Notes under the pieces: generated by a model
Told to the model about the DNA's origin: nothing
Database searches by the model: none
The model's input: only the letters and a program-made list of their open reading frames with translations
Translations under genes and position numbers: made by a program
Origin: an uncultured Trueperaceae bacterium
GTDB lineage: Bacteria > Deinococcota > Deinococci > Deinococcales > Trueperaceae
DNA length: 64,000 nt
Reading direction: 5' to 3'
Assembly (NCBI GenBank): GCA_937873495.1
Contig: CALMXZ010000010.1
Coordinates: 62,001-126,000 of the forward strand
Shown: positions 26,796 through 34,976 of the stretch, piece after piece
Numbering within the stretch: position 1 is the stretch's first letter
Layout of the letters: each line of letters begins with the position of its first letter

Positions 26796-28827
26796 CCGCC
26801 CGACGTTGCGAGTGGGGGTCGATGTCGGTGGGACCTTCACGGACGCTCTCCTCGTGGACGAGGTTTCCGGGCGCTTCAGGCTGTTGAAGGTTCCCAGTGT
26901 GCCGGACGATCCGTCGAGAGCGGTGATGGACGCGGTCGCTGGTCTATTGGAAGAAGAGAGACGGGCACCCGCCGAGGTTCGGCTGTTGGTCCATGGGACT
27001 ACCTTGGGGATCAACACCCTCGTGCAACGCAAGGGAACACCGACAGGCCTGATCGTCACGCAGGGGTTCCGAGACATGCTGGAGCTGGGCCGGGGCCGGT
27101 TGCCTTCGATCCACAACTTCAATGCCGTGAACGTACCTCCGCTAGTCGGAAGAGACATGGTGGCCGAGGTCCGGGAGAGGCTCCTGGCCTCCGGTGAGGT
27201 GCGTTCGGCACTGGACCGCGCTGAGTTGCTGGACAAGGCGCGCATGCTCGTGGATCGGGGCGCTGAGGCCATCGCTCTGTGCTTCCTTCATTCGTACAGG
27301 AACCCGGTCCACGAGCTGGCCGCGGTCGAACTCATCAAGGACACCCTGCCGGGTGTCTTCGTGAGCGCTTCCCATCAGGTATGGCCTCAAGCGCGTGAGT
27401 ACGAACGGGCGATGGCTACCGTCATCAACGCTTACATCGGTGAGCCTATCTCCCGGTATTACGCCAAGGTCAAAGAACGACTGCTGAGCATCGGCATCGT
27501 CGCGCCGGTGGTCGTTACGCGGTCGGCTGGGGGAGTGATGTCGGTCGAAAGCGCGCGGCAGAGTCCGATCGAGACGATACTCTCCGGGCCCGCCTCGGGA
27601 GTATCGGGGGCCGCCAGCATCGGTGGGAAGATCGACGAGCCGCGGATCGTGTGCCTGGACATGGGTGGTACCACCGCCGATGTGTCCGTTGTGGATGGTG
27701 CTCCCGCCTACAGTTTCGAGACGACGGCAGCCGGGTTCACACTTTCGGTTCCGGCGATCGACATCGTGGCTATCGGTGCCGGTGGCGGATCGGTGGCGTG
27801 GGTCGATCCGAGCGGAGTCTTGAAGGTGGGCCCCCAAAGCGCTGGGGCCGAACCCGGGCCGGCGGCTTACGGGCGAGGGGGTGTAGAGCCGACGGTCACG
27901 GACGCCTATCTGCTGTTGGGCTACCTCGATTCCACCAATTTCCTCGGTGGGAAGATCGAGCTGGACATGGAGTCGGCCAGAGCAGCCATGGAGTCGCTCG
28001 CCTCTCGAACCGGAGAGACGGCGACCGAGGTAGCGGCTCAGATCATCGAGGTCGCGAACTCGAACATGTACGCAGAACTCATGCCTCTCCTCAGCAGGCA
28101 GGGGGTGGATCTGGAGTCGTTCGGCCTGTTCGTGTATGGCGGAGCGGGTCCGACCCAAGGGTTCATGGTGGCGGAAGAGCTGGGCATCCGACGAGTGATC
28201 GTGCCTAAGATCCCGGGAGGGATGTGCGCGCTCGGTGGATTGCTGAGCGACGTCAGATCGGAGTTCGTCAAGTCCTACTTCAGAGCGGGCGAACAGGTCG
28301 TCCCCAGCGAGCTGGAGGACGAGTTCTCGAAGCTGGAACAGGGAGCGCTGTCCTGGCTCGATTCCCAGGGCCTGGTGTTCGAGAGCCGGAGCTACGTCAG
28401 GTCTGCCGACATGCGCTACAAGGGCCAGTCGTTCGACATCAACGTGGCGGTTGGCTCCTGCGCATGGGATGAACTGAGGGAAGCGTTCCATGAGCGCCAT
28501 GAGTCGGTGTACGGACACTCCGATAGACGAGGCGAGCTCGAGATCGTTACCTTGCGCGTCCACGTGATAGGGGCTTTACCTCGGGTAGCTGACGGACCTC
28601 CCGCGGCGACCGCTGAGTTCGAATCGGTGCGCCACCGCCGTAGGAGCGCCTGGTTCAAAGGCGGTTGGCGCTCTGCCGACGTCTACGAGAGGGGAGCCAT
28701 CGCGGTGGACACGGTGCTGCGGGGCCCTGCCCTCGTCGAGCAGTACGACACCACGGTCGTCATCCCTCCTGGGTGGGAAGTCCGCTGCGACGTGAGCGGT
28801 AACCTTCTGGCGGAGTACAAGGTTTGA
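26788..28827 (+). CDS. hyuA: Hydantoinase A / oxoprolinase family subunit
   Basis: 679 residues, ASKHA-fold ATPase subunit. Phosphate-1 motif VGVDVGGTFTDALLVD near the start, HGTTLGINTLVQRKG, SGPASGVSGAA, the second nucleotide motif CLDMGGTTADVSVVDG and GGAGPTQGF. ATP phosphorylates the substrate carbonyl before ring opening by the HyuAB complex. ATG 26788 overlaps the hyuB end (ATGACTGA); an ATG 6 codons earlier is less likely. Last gene of cluster A, whose other enzymes are deacylases, consistent with stepwise amide cleavage of an imported compound. Confidence 0.9.
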   Translation: MTDRPTLRVGVDVGGTFTDALLVDEVSGRFRLLKVPSVPDDPSRAVMDAVAGLLEEERRAPAEVRLLVHGTTLGINTLVQRKGTPTGLIVTQGFRDMLELGRGRLPSIHNFNAVNVPPLVGRDMVAEVRERLLASGEVRSALDRAELLDKARMLVDRGAEAIALCFLHSYRNPVHELAAVELIKDTLPGVFVSASHQVWPQAREYERAMATVINAYIGEPISRYYAKVKERLLSIGIVAPVVVTRSAGGVMSVESARQSPIETILSGPASGVSGAASIGGKIDEPRIVCLDMGGTTADVSVVDGAPAYSFETTAAGFTLSVPAIDIVAIGAGGGSVAWVDPSGVLKVGPQSAGAEPGPAAYGRGGVEPTVTDAYLLLGYLDSTNFLGGKIELDMESARAAMESLASRTGETATEVAAQIIEVANSNMYAELMPLLSRQGVDLESFGLFVYGGAGPTQGFMVAEELGIRRVIVPKIPGGMCALGGLLSDVRSEFVKSYFRAGEQVVPSELEDEFSKLEQGALSWLDSQGLVFESRSYVRSADMRYKGQSFDINVAVGSCAWDELREAFHERHESVYGHSDRRGELEIVTLRVHVIGALPRVADGPPAATAEFESVRHRRRSAWFKGGWRSADVYERGAIAVDTVLRGPALVEQYDTTVVIPPGWEVRCDVSGNLLAEYKV

Positions 28828-28974
28828 CGATAGCCGGAGCCAGGCCGACGATGGTTACGTCGCTCATCGGAGCGCGGTAGTCGCGGCGGTGGGGGTCCGT
28901 CGTGACGAAGCGAAGACGGTCAGCCGGCCGGCTGCGGCGCGGTCGGGCGATCTCGGCCCCGCGTCGCCTACGTG

Positions 28975-30009
28975 CTACCGCGCGCCCATCAAGAGCGGCT
29001 CGCTACCTGTAGTCGCGTTGCCGAACACGGTTCTGAGCTTCGCCACCGAGTCCGGTGCGATGTCGAAGGCTAGTTCGGACGAGGTCGCTCGGATGCCCTG
29101 GGCCTTCAGGTCCAGGTCGGCCAACGCCAGTCCGGCACCGAACGTGTAGAGGATCACGTCCGCTTCACGGGCAGCGGCAAGGAACTTGTCGAGCGCGTCG
29201 ACGGTGAACGCTTCTACGTCGCTCGGGTCGATGCTGCTATAGAGAGACAGCAGGTTGAGCGAACTGTACAGGTAGTGCTCCTCGGCCAGCACGATCGCCG
29301 CCTTGCTCGGGTCCAACGCGGCCAACGCGTGGACCGTACTTGGCAGCGGTTCGGAGACGATGGTCAGGACCTCGTGGGCGGGGGCGAAGCGCGGTAGCTG
29401 CTGTTCGAGCCATGGGACGTTCCTGGCTACCGTCACCACGTAGAACGCTTCGGTCAAGGCGGACTTGGCCGCCTCGCTCTCCGCGGCGATCTCGTCGAAT
29501 GTCAGGGGCGTTGCCCTGACCGCCCGCCCCATGTGGTGCTCGAGGCGCCCCGCGTACTTCTTGGCGATGTGCGCCACGCGGTCCACGTACACCACGTGGC
29601 AGGGCACGTCGTCGCGCTGCGTTATCGAAGTGAGGCGTTGGATCATCTCCTGATCGGAGAAGCCAAGCGCCCGCGCCCGGTTACGCGCCTGTTCAACGGC
29701 GTCGTTGAGCAGCTCGTGGCGTACCGCGTTCACGCGGTCGAGATCGCTGAAACGACGGACGAACGAGCCCCTGCCGACCGTGGAGTCGATGAGCCCGTCG
29801 CTCTGTAGCGCCCGGTAGGCTTGGGCGACCGTGTGGTGGTTGACCCCCAGTTGCCGGGCGAGGTTCCTGACCGCCGGTAGCCGGGACGCGGGAGGCAGCT
29901 TCTCGGTGGTTATCAGGTAGCTCAGCTGGTACTTGAGCTGAAGGTAGATCGGAAGGTCGCCCGAAGGGTCGATCCTCACCTGGTGTAAAGCGTCAGCATC
30001 GTCGCTCAT
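28975..30009 (-). CDS. GntR-family regulator with long unassigned C-terminal domain
   Basis: 344 residues. Residues about 15-85 are a YtrA-like winged helix (PIYLQLKYQLSYLITTEKLP, NHHTVAQAYRALQSDGLI, GRGSFV). The remaining 260 residues are not a UTRA, FCD or aminotransferase domain; they alternate beta and alpha like a periplasmic-binding fold (DVPCHVVYVDRVAHIAK, VLTIVSEPLPSTV, ADVILYTFGAG), which suggests a small-molecule sensor. Divergent from cluster B, its probable target. A minus-strand promoter (TTGGTG 30109-30114, TATCCT 30086-30091) and a CTTTC/GAAAG inverted repeat (30048-30064) lie upstream. The 147 bases between it and hyuA hold nothing recognisable. Confidence 0.85.
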   Translation of the reverse strand: MSDDADALHQVRIDPSGDLPIYLQLKYQLSYLITTEKLPPASRLPAVRNLARQLGVNHHTVAQAYRALQSDGLIDSTVGRGSFVRRFSDLDRVNAVRHELLNDAVEQARNRARALGFSDQEMIQRLTSITQRDDVPCHVVYVDRVAHIAKKYAGRLEHHMGRAVRATPLTFDEIAAESEAAKSALTEAFYVVTVARNVPWLEQQLPRFAPAHEVLTIVSEPLPSTVHALAALDPSKAAIVLAEEHYLYSSLNLLSLYSSIDPSDVEAFTVDALDKFLAAAREADVILYTFGAGLALADLDLKAQGIRATSSELAFDIAPDSVAKLRTVFGNATTGSEPLLMGAR

Positions 30010-30047
30010 CAGATATCGTCACCCGCCTAGTGGCCGCGAAGCAGACT

Positions 30048-30064
30048 CTTTCAAGATACGAAAG
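30048..30064. promoter_or_regulatory. Inverted repeat, candidate GntR operator
   Basis: CTTTC (30048-30052) and GAAAG (30060-30064) flank a 7-base spacer. The site is just downstream of the probable start of the GntR gene transcript (-10 TATCCT at 30086-30091 on the minus strand). Confidence 0.4.
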
Positions 30065-30190
30065 AAGTACGAGCGTGTTTGCCCTAGGATAAAGTTTCGA
30101 GTCACGAACACCAAATAGCTGGTCGGCGCTCGCCGGTCGATGACTCGGGTGCCTCGGCGCGGGTGGGGCTCCTCGCGCCGAGCGGGCGTG

Positions 30191-30219
30191 TTGACAGTGA
30201 TATCACAATGTCCTAGTCT
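30191..30219 (+). promoter_or_regulatory. Consensus promoter of cluster B with palindrome in the spacer
   Basis: TTGACA (30191-30196), 17-base spacer, TAGTCT (30214-30219). The first 10 bases of the spacer are a perfect palindrome GTGATATCAC (30197-30206), placed where a bound repressor would exclude RNA polymerase. RNA from here has a leader of about 90 bases before the GTG at 30315. Confidence 0.75.
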
Positions 30220-30314
30220 ACTACCACAATCTATAGAGAGGCCGAAACGCAGAGGGTCGCGAAAGACCGCAAGGACAACCGTAACGCCGCTCGCAAAGCA
30301 CTCTGGAGGAGCAT

Positions 30315-31916
30315 GTGTCGCGTTTGAACGCCCCTTACCGCTGGATAGTGATGTTCGCCCTTGCAGCTCTGCTCGGCGCCGTTCCCGCCGCCCTCGCTCA
30401 GGGCGGATCCGGAAGCATCAGGATCGCCCTCCAAGCGATGCCGGAGGGCTTCAACCCGGTGCTACCGGCAGAGCTGAACGCCAACATAGTCACCGGGGCG
30501 ATGTTCGCTCCGTTGGCGGCCGTCAACCCGACGACGTTCGCGACCGAACCCTACCTGGCGGAGAGCTGGGAAGTCTCCGACGACCTGATGACCTGGACGT
30601 TCCACCTGCGCGAGAACGCCAAGTGGCACGACGGCGTGCCCATCACGGCCGATGACGTGAAGTTCACCTTCGACAAGATCAAGGACCCGGCCGAGTCGGC
30701 CAGCGCTTACGTCGCCGCCACCAACTTCGCCTCTGTCGACGTCATCGACGAGCACACGGTGCAGATTGTCCTCACCGCCCCTAACGCCCTCCTCCCCGAC
30801 ACCCTGAGCTCCGGCGGGTTCGAACCACTGCCCAAGCACGTCTACGAGGGCTTCGCCCACCTGGTGGACGCGGTCGACGCGAACACGCGCAACCCCGTCG
30901 GCAGCGGCGCCTTCCGCATGGCCGGCGTTCAGCCGGGTGCCCAGATCGACCTCGTCGCCTTCGACGACTTCTTCCTCGGCCAGCCGAAGGTTCCGGGGCT
31001 CACCTTCAAGATCGTGCGCGACCAGAACGCCGCCGTCGCCCAGATCCGCGCCGGCGAGCTGGACTACGTCTCCATCGAGGCCGTCCACCGGCAAGCCGTG
31101 GCAGCCGATCCACGCATGGAGATCTTCTCCGTCGCCGGCACCAGGTACGTGATGATGGCCATCAACATGTCCGACTACGAGCCGTGGCACACCATGTTCA
31201 GCGACGTGCGCGTCCGCAAAGCCATGATGTACGCGGTCGACCGCGTGGAGATCGCCGAGCACATCGGCCAGGGCCTCATGCCCGTGCTGGACGGCCTGAT
31301 GCCGACCACCCTCACGTGGATCCCCGCACCGGACATCGTCCCCTACCGCTACAACCCCGAACTCGCCATGCAGCTCCTCGACGAGGCGGGCTGGGTCGAC
31401 ACGAACGGTAACGGGATCCGCGACAAGGACGGCATGGAGCTGAGCTTCTATATCCTCGTCGACAGGGGCAACGCGGTCCGCGAGCAGATCACCCCGGTGC
31501 TGCAGGCTGCATGGCAGGCCATCGGCATGGAAGTCGAGTACTTCGCCACCGAGCGCACGGGCAGGTGGCTGGAGGAGACGAGGGCCGGAACGTTCCCGAC
31601 GCGCGTCTCAACGTTCCCCATCCCGAACGCCGACTGGGCCTACCGGCTGTTCCACAGCAAGGGTCTGAACAACAGCCAGCATTACGTCAACCCAGAGGTG
31701 GACGCCATCCTCGACACCATGCTCGCCAGCCCCGACATCGAGGTGCGCGGCCAGCTCCTCAAGCAGCTGCAGGAAGTGCTGAACGAGGACCCGTACGTGA
31801 TGCCGTTCTTCCTCGAGCCCACGCTGCACGCTATCGATAAACGGCTGCTGAACGTGCCGCACAGCGAGCTCCAGCGCGCCATGCCGTACACCTACCTCAT
31901 CAGCTGGGCGCAGTGA
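30315..31916 (+). CDS. Peptide/nickel-type ABC substrate-binding protein (cluster B)
   Basis: 533 residues, SBP_bac_5. Signal peptide about 8-29 (MFALAALLGAVPAALA-Q), no lipobox. Blocks: EPYLAESWEVSDDLMTWTFHL, NAKWHDGVPITADDVKFTFD, NPVGSGAFRM, FSDVRVRKAMMYAVDRVEIAEH and LAMQLLDEAGWVDTNGNGIRD. GTG 30315 is the start; GGAGGA is 5 bases before it, and an ATG two bases earlier is in another frame and stops at once. First gene of cluster B under a consensus promoter. Confidence 0.93.
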   Translation: MSRLNAPYRWIVMFALAALLGAVPAALAQGGSGSIRIALQAMPEGFNPVLPAELNANIVTGAMFAPLAAVNPTTFATEPYLAESWEVSDDLMTWTFHLRENAKWHDGVPITADDVKFTFDKIKDPAESASAYVAATNFASVDVIDEHTVQIVLTAPNALLPDTLSSGGFEPLPKHVYEGFAHLVDAVDANTRNPVGSGAFRMAGVQPGAQIDLVAFDDFFLGQPKVPGLTFKIVRDQNAAVAQIRAGELDYVSIEAVHRQAVAADPRMEIFSVAGTRYVMMAINMSDYEPWHTMFSDVRVRKAMMYAVDRVEIAEHIGQGLMPVLDGLMPTTLTWIPAPDIVPYRYNPELAMQLLDEAGWVDTNGNGIRDKDGMELSFYILVDRGNAVREQITPVLQAAWQAIGMEVEYFATERTGRWLEETRAGTFPTRVSTFPIPNADWAYRLFHSKGLNNSQHYVNPEVDAILDTMLASPDIEVRGQLLKQLQEVLNEDPYVMPFFLEPTLHAIDKRLLNVPHSELQRAMPYTYLISWAQ

Positions 31917-31961
31917 CGAGAGCCTCCTGAGCCCTAGGCGCCAGGCACGGACCATGACGAG

Positions 31962-31991
31962 CTTGTGGGGTCGCGACCGCGACCCCACAAG
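31962..31991 (+). terminator. Strong hairpin between binding protein and permease genes
   Basis: A 14-bp perfect stem (31962-31975 with 31978-31991) with a 2-base loop, without T run, 45 bases after the binding-protein stop and 30 before the DppB start. Same position in the operon as the hairpin at 19492-19517 in cluster A, with unrelated sequence. Confidence 0.65.
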
Positions 31992-32020
31992 TCTCGCCTA
32001 GGTCGCGGCAGCCAAGCTCT

Positions 32021-32962
32021 ATGTTCTCCTACGTTCTAAAGAGAGCTGTCTCGGCCGTGGTGGTTGTCGTGCTCGTCGCGACGCTCACGTTCCTGCTCAT
32101 CCAGGCCGCCCCGGGCGGACTCTCGATCCTGATGGACCCGAACATGTCGTCCGCCGAGGTGGCGCGGTTGAAACACAACCTCGGCCTCGACAGCCCCATC
32201 CACGTCCAGTACTTCAACTGGCTACGCAACGCCGTGCAGGGCGACCTGGGCGCGTCGCTCAGCTACGGAGGTCGGCCGGTCGCCGGCATGATCATGGAGC
32301 GCGTCCCCGCGACGTTGAAGCTGGGCGCGGCATCGTTGCTGCTGACGCTCCTGATAGGCATCCCCGCGGGCATAGCGGCGGGGCGGAGGCCGAACGGCCT
32401 GGTCGATCAGGTCATCGGTTTCCTGTCCTTCGTGGCGCTGGCCGTGCCGAGCTTCTGGCTGGGCATCATCCTGATGATCCTGTTCGGTGCGGAGCTCCGC
32501 TGGCTCCCGACGTCGGGGATGGGGCCCAAGGGCGACCTCGTCCTCGGCCTCAAACACCTGATCATGCCCGCCGTCGTCCTCGCCTCTTCCAGCGCGGCGG
32601 CCGTGATCCGCTACACCCGCTCCAGTTGGTTGGAGGTGGCCAGGCTCGATTACGTTCGTACGGGCCGCAGCAAAGGCCTTACCGAAGGCCGACTGGGCCG
32701 GCGGCACATCCTGAGGAACGCGCTCATACCCGTGGTCACGGTCGTCGGTGTGCAGCTCCCTAGGCTGGTGGGCGGCGCGGCGGTCATCGAGACGCTGTTC
32801 AGCTGGCCGGGCCTCGGCCAGCTGGGTGTTGACGCCGCACTCAGGCGCGACACCCCGCTCATCCTCGGCGTCACGCTGCTGGTGTCGGCAGCGGTGGTCG
32901 CCAGCAACCTCCTCGTCGACGTCCTGTACCCGGTCATAGACCCGAGGATCCGTTACTCATGA
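32021..32962 (+). CDS. DppB-type ABC permease (cluster B)
   Basis: 313 residues, six transmembrane helices; starts MFSYVLKRAVSAVVVVVLVATLTFLLIQ. External loop NLGLDSPIHVQYFNWL and GDLGASLSYG, and EAA loop LDYVRTGRSKGLTEGRLGRRHILRNALIPVV. Inner-membrane half of the importer served by the binding protein upstream. Its stop overlaps the next permease (ATGA). No ATPase gene is present in the cluster. Confidence 0.92.
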   Translation: MFSYVLKRAVSAVVVVVLVATLTFLLIQAAPGGLSILMDPNMSSAEVARLKHNLGLDSPIHVQYFNWLRNAVQGDLGASLSYGGRPVAGMIMERVPATLKLGAASLLLTLLIGIPAGIAAGRRPNGLVDQVIGFLSFVALAVPSFWLGIILMILFGAELRWLPTSGMGPKGDLVLGLKHLIMPAVVLASSSAAAVIRYTRSSWLEVARLDYVRTGRSKGLTEGRLGRRHILRNALIPVVTVVGVQLPRLVGGAAVIETLFSWPGLGQLGVDAALRRDTPLILGVTLLVSAAVVASNLLVDVLYPVIDPRIRYS

Positions 32963-33846
32963 CGCCGATCCAAGCGCCGGACGGCGCGATCGAGCGGGGC
33001 TCGCGCACCTCGCGGGTCAAGGCGGTCGCCCGCGCGCTTCGGCGCAACCCCCTCGCGGCGTGCGGCAGCGTATGGTTGTTCGCCCTGATCGTCCTGGTCC
33101 TCGGACAGCCCTACCTTGGGTTGCCGTCGCCGACGAAGCTGTCGCTCTCCAACCAGTTCCAGCCGCCGTCCAGGCAGCACGTCCTCGGAACTGACGAGAG
33201 CGGCCGCGACGTGTTCTCCCGCCTCCTCTCCGGTGGCAGGGTGTCGCTGGCGGTAGGTTTCGCCGGTGCGCTGCTTACCGTCCTGATCGCCTCCGTCCTC
33301 GGCCTGGCAGCCGGCTACTTCGGCGGGACCGTCGACGAGGTCCTGATGCGCCTGACCGACACCCTGATGGCCATACCGACGTTCTTCCTCATCATGGTGA
33401 TCGTCGCCATCTGGGGGTCCGGCGTGGTCGTCCTGGTGTTGGCTCTGGCCCTCACCAGATGGATGGACGTGGCTCGGCTGGTTCGGGCGGAGGTGCTGCG
33501 CACCAAGGACTTGGAGTACGTATCGGCCGCCACCGCCCTCGGCGGCTCGCACTGGCGTGTGATGGTCAAGCACTTGCTGCCGCAAGCCTTGCCCTCGCTG
33601 ATCGTGGCTACCTCGCTCAACGTCGGCTACGTGATGCTCGTCGAGGCCGCGCTGTCCTTCCTCGGTCTCGGCGTGCTCCCGCCTACGCCGAGCTGGGGGA
33701 ACATGTTGAGCGACAGCCAGTACTACGTCTGGTCCGCGCCCCAGCTCGCCGTCTACCCGGGCGTCATGATCACGTTGACCGTCCTGGCGTTCAACTCGCT
33801 AGGCGACGTCTTGCGCGACCTCGTCGACCCGAGGCTGTCCTCCTAG
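32959..33846 (+). CDS. DppC-type ABC permease (cluster B)
   Basis: 295 residues. A cytoplasmic N-terminal tail, helix 1 (about 33-52), the DppC hallmark HVLGTDESGRDVFSRLLSGGRVSLAVG, and the EAA loop LEYVSAATALGGSHWRVMVKHLLPQALPSL; ends GDVLRDLVDPRLSS. Intact, unlike the cluster A copy, and useful as a template for that frameshift. Coupled to DppB by ATGA. Confidence 0.92.
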   Translation: MTPIQAPDGAIERGSRTSRVKAVARALRRNPLAACGSVWLFALIVLVLGQPYLGLPSPTKLSLSNQFQPPSRQHVLGTDESGRDVFSRLLSGGRVSLAVGFAGALLTVLIASVLGLAAGYFGGTVDEVLMRLTDTLMAIPTFFLIMVIVAIWGSGVVVLVLALALTRWMDVARLVRAEVLRTKDLEYVSAATALGGSHWRVMVKHLLPQALPSLIVATSLNVGYVMLVEAALSFLGLGVLPPTPSWGNMLSDSQYYVWSAPQLAVYPGVMITLTVLAFNSLGDVLRDLVDPRLSS

Positions 33847-33908
33847 ATGACCGTGCACGACGACGGACCCATTCACGACTTCACTAGCGCAAGATGAAGG
33901 AGTTCGAC

Positions 33909-34976
33909 ATGGCTGGCTACCCTCACACGACCCTCGACGACGTTCTGCCCCACCCCCTGCAGAAGGGTCACCACACGACGGGCAAGACCCCGTACGTCTT
34001 CATCGACAGCTGCGTCCAGATCTGGGAGGACACGGAGTACGGGAAGCTGAGCGACTACTCCGCCGACGCGTACTGCATCACCACCTTCAGGCCGCACGAC
34101 GACGCCGGCAACGCGCTCGACGCGATCGCGGACTGGTACAAGATCGAGCGCAGCTACCCCAACATCCGCATCGCGCGCACCGCCCAGGACATCGTCGACG
34201 CGAAGGCCAACGGCCAGACCGCGATAATCATCAACTCGCAAGGCGGCGACTTCCTGTGTAGCTACATCGAACGGCTCGACGTCTTCCACGCCATGGGTCT
34301 GAGGATGATGTTGCCCGCGTACAACAACCGCAACGCCATCTGCGACGGCTGCCTCGAGCCCACGGACGCCGGGCTCTCGACGATGGGGCGCGAATGGGTG
34401 GCCGGCTGCAACCGTCTGGGCATCGTCATGGACCTGACGCACGTCGGGGCGCGCGCGACCTTCGAGGTGATGGAGCGCACCACGCAGCCGGTGGTGTTCT
34501 CGCACTCGAACCCGATGGGCCTCGTCGATAACGCACGCAACGTCACGGACGAGCAGATCAAGGCGTGCGCCGCTACCGGCGGGGTGGTCGCACCCACCAA
34601 CTGGGGGCCCCTCAACCTCAAGGCCGGATCCACCAAGCGCCCGACGGTGAACGACTACCTCGACGCCATCGACTACGTGGTCGACCTCGTCGGCATCGAC
34701 CATGTCGGTATCGGTACGGACATGTCGCACGGAACGTACCCGGACGGCGACAAGATCCGCGGCCTCCCCTCCAAGCGCTCGGTGGGCGGAGCCTACGCCG
34801 ACCACATCGAGCGCGCCCCGCGGTCGCGCCTGCGTTACGTGGAAGGGTTCGACGACTACGGCCAGCTCCCCTCCGTAGTCGAGCTGCTGAAGCAGCGCGG
34901 CTACAGCGAGGAGCACGTCCGCAAGGTGCTCGGGGGGAACTACTTGCGGGTCTTCCGCGCGGTCTGGGGCGCGTGA
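33909..34976 (+). CDS. M19 membrane-dipeptidase relative with altered metal site
   Basis: 355 residues, TIM-barrel renal dipeptidase family, which cleaves dipeptides often with a C-terminal D-residue. Kept: H178 (MDLTHVG), H199 (VFSHSN), substrate Arg in DNARNVTDEQ, and D271 (VGIGTDMSHG). Lost: the first metal motif His-x-Asp reads DSCVQ (residues 33-37), and the bridging Glu is Gln111 in NSQGG, so one of the two zinc ions may be absent or held differently. ATG 33909 was chosen because AAGGAG sits 6 bases before it; ATG 33894 has no site. Next gene overlaps by GTGA. Confidence 0.85.
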   Translation: MAGYPHTTLDDVLPHPLQKGHHTTGKTPYVFIDSCVQIWEDTEYGKLSDYSADAYCITTFRPHDDAGNALDAIADWYKIERSYPNIRIARTAQDIVDAKANGQTAIIINSQGGDFLCSYIERLDVFHAMGLRMMLPAYNNRNAICDGCLEPTDAGLSTMGREWVAGCNRLGIVMDLTHVGARATFEVMERTTQPVVFSHSNPMGLVDNARNVTDEQIKACAATGGVVAPTNWGPLNLKAGSTKRPTVNDYLDAIDYVVDLVGIDHVGIGTDMSHGTYPDGDKIRGLPSKRSVGGAYADHIERAPRSRLRYVEGFDDYGQLPSVVELLKQRGYSEEHVRKVLGGNYLRVFRAVWGA

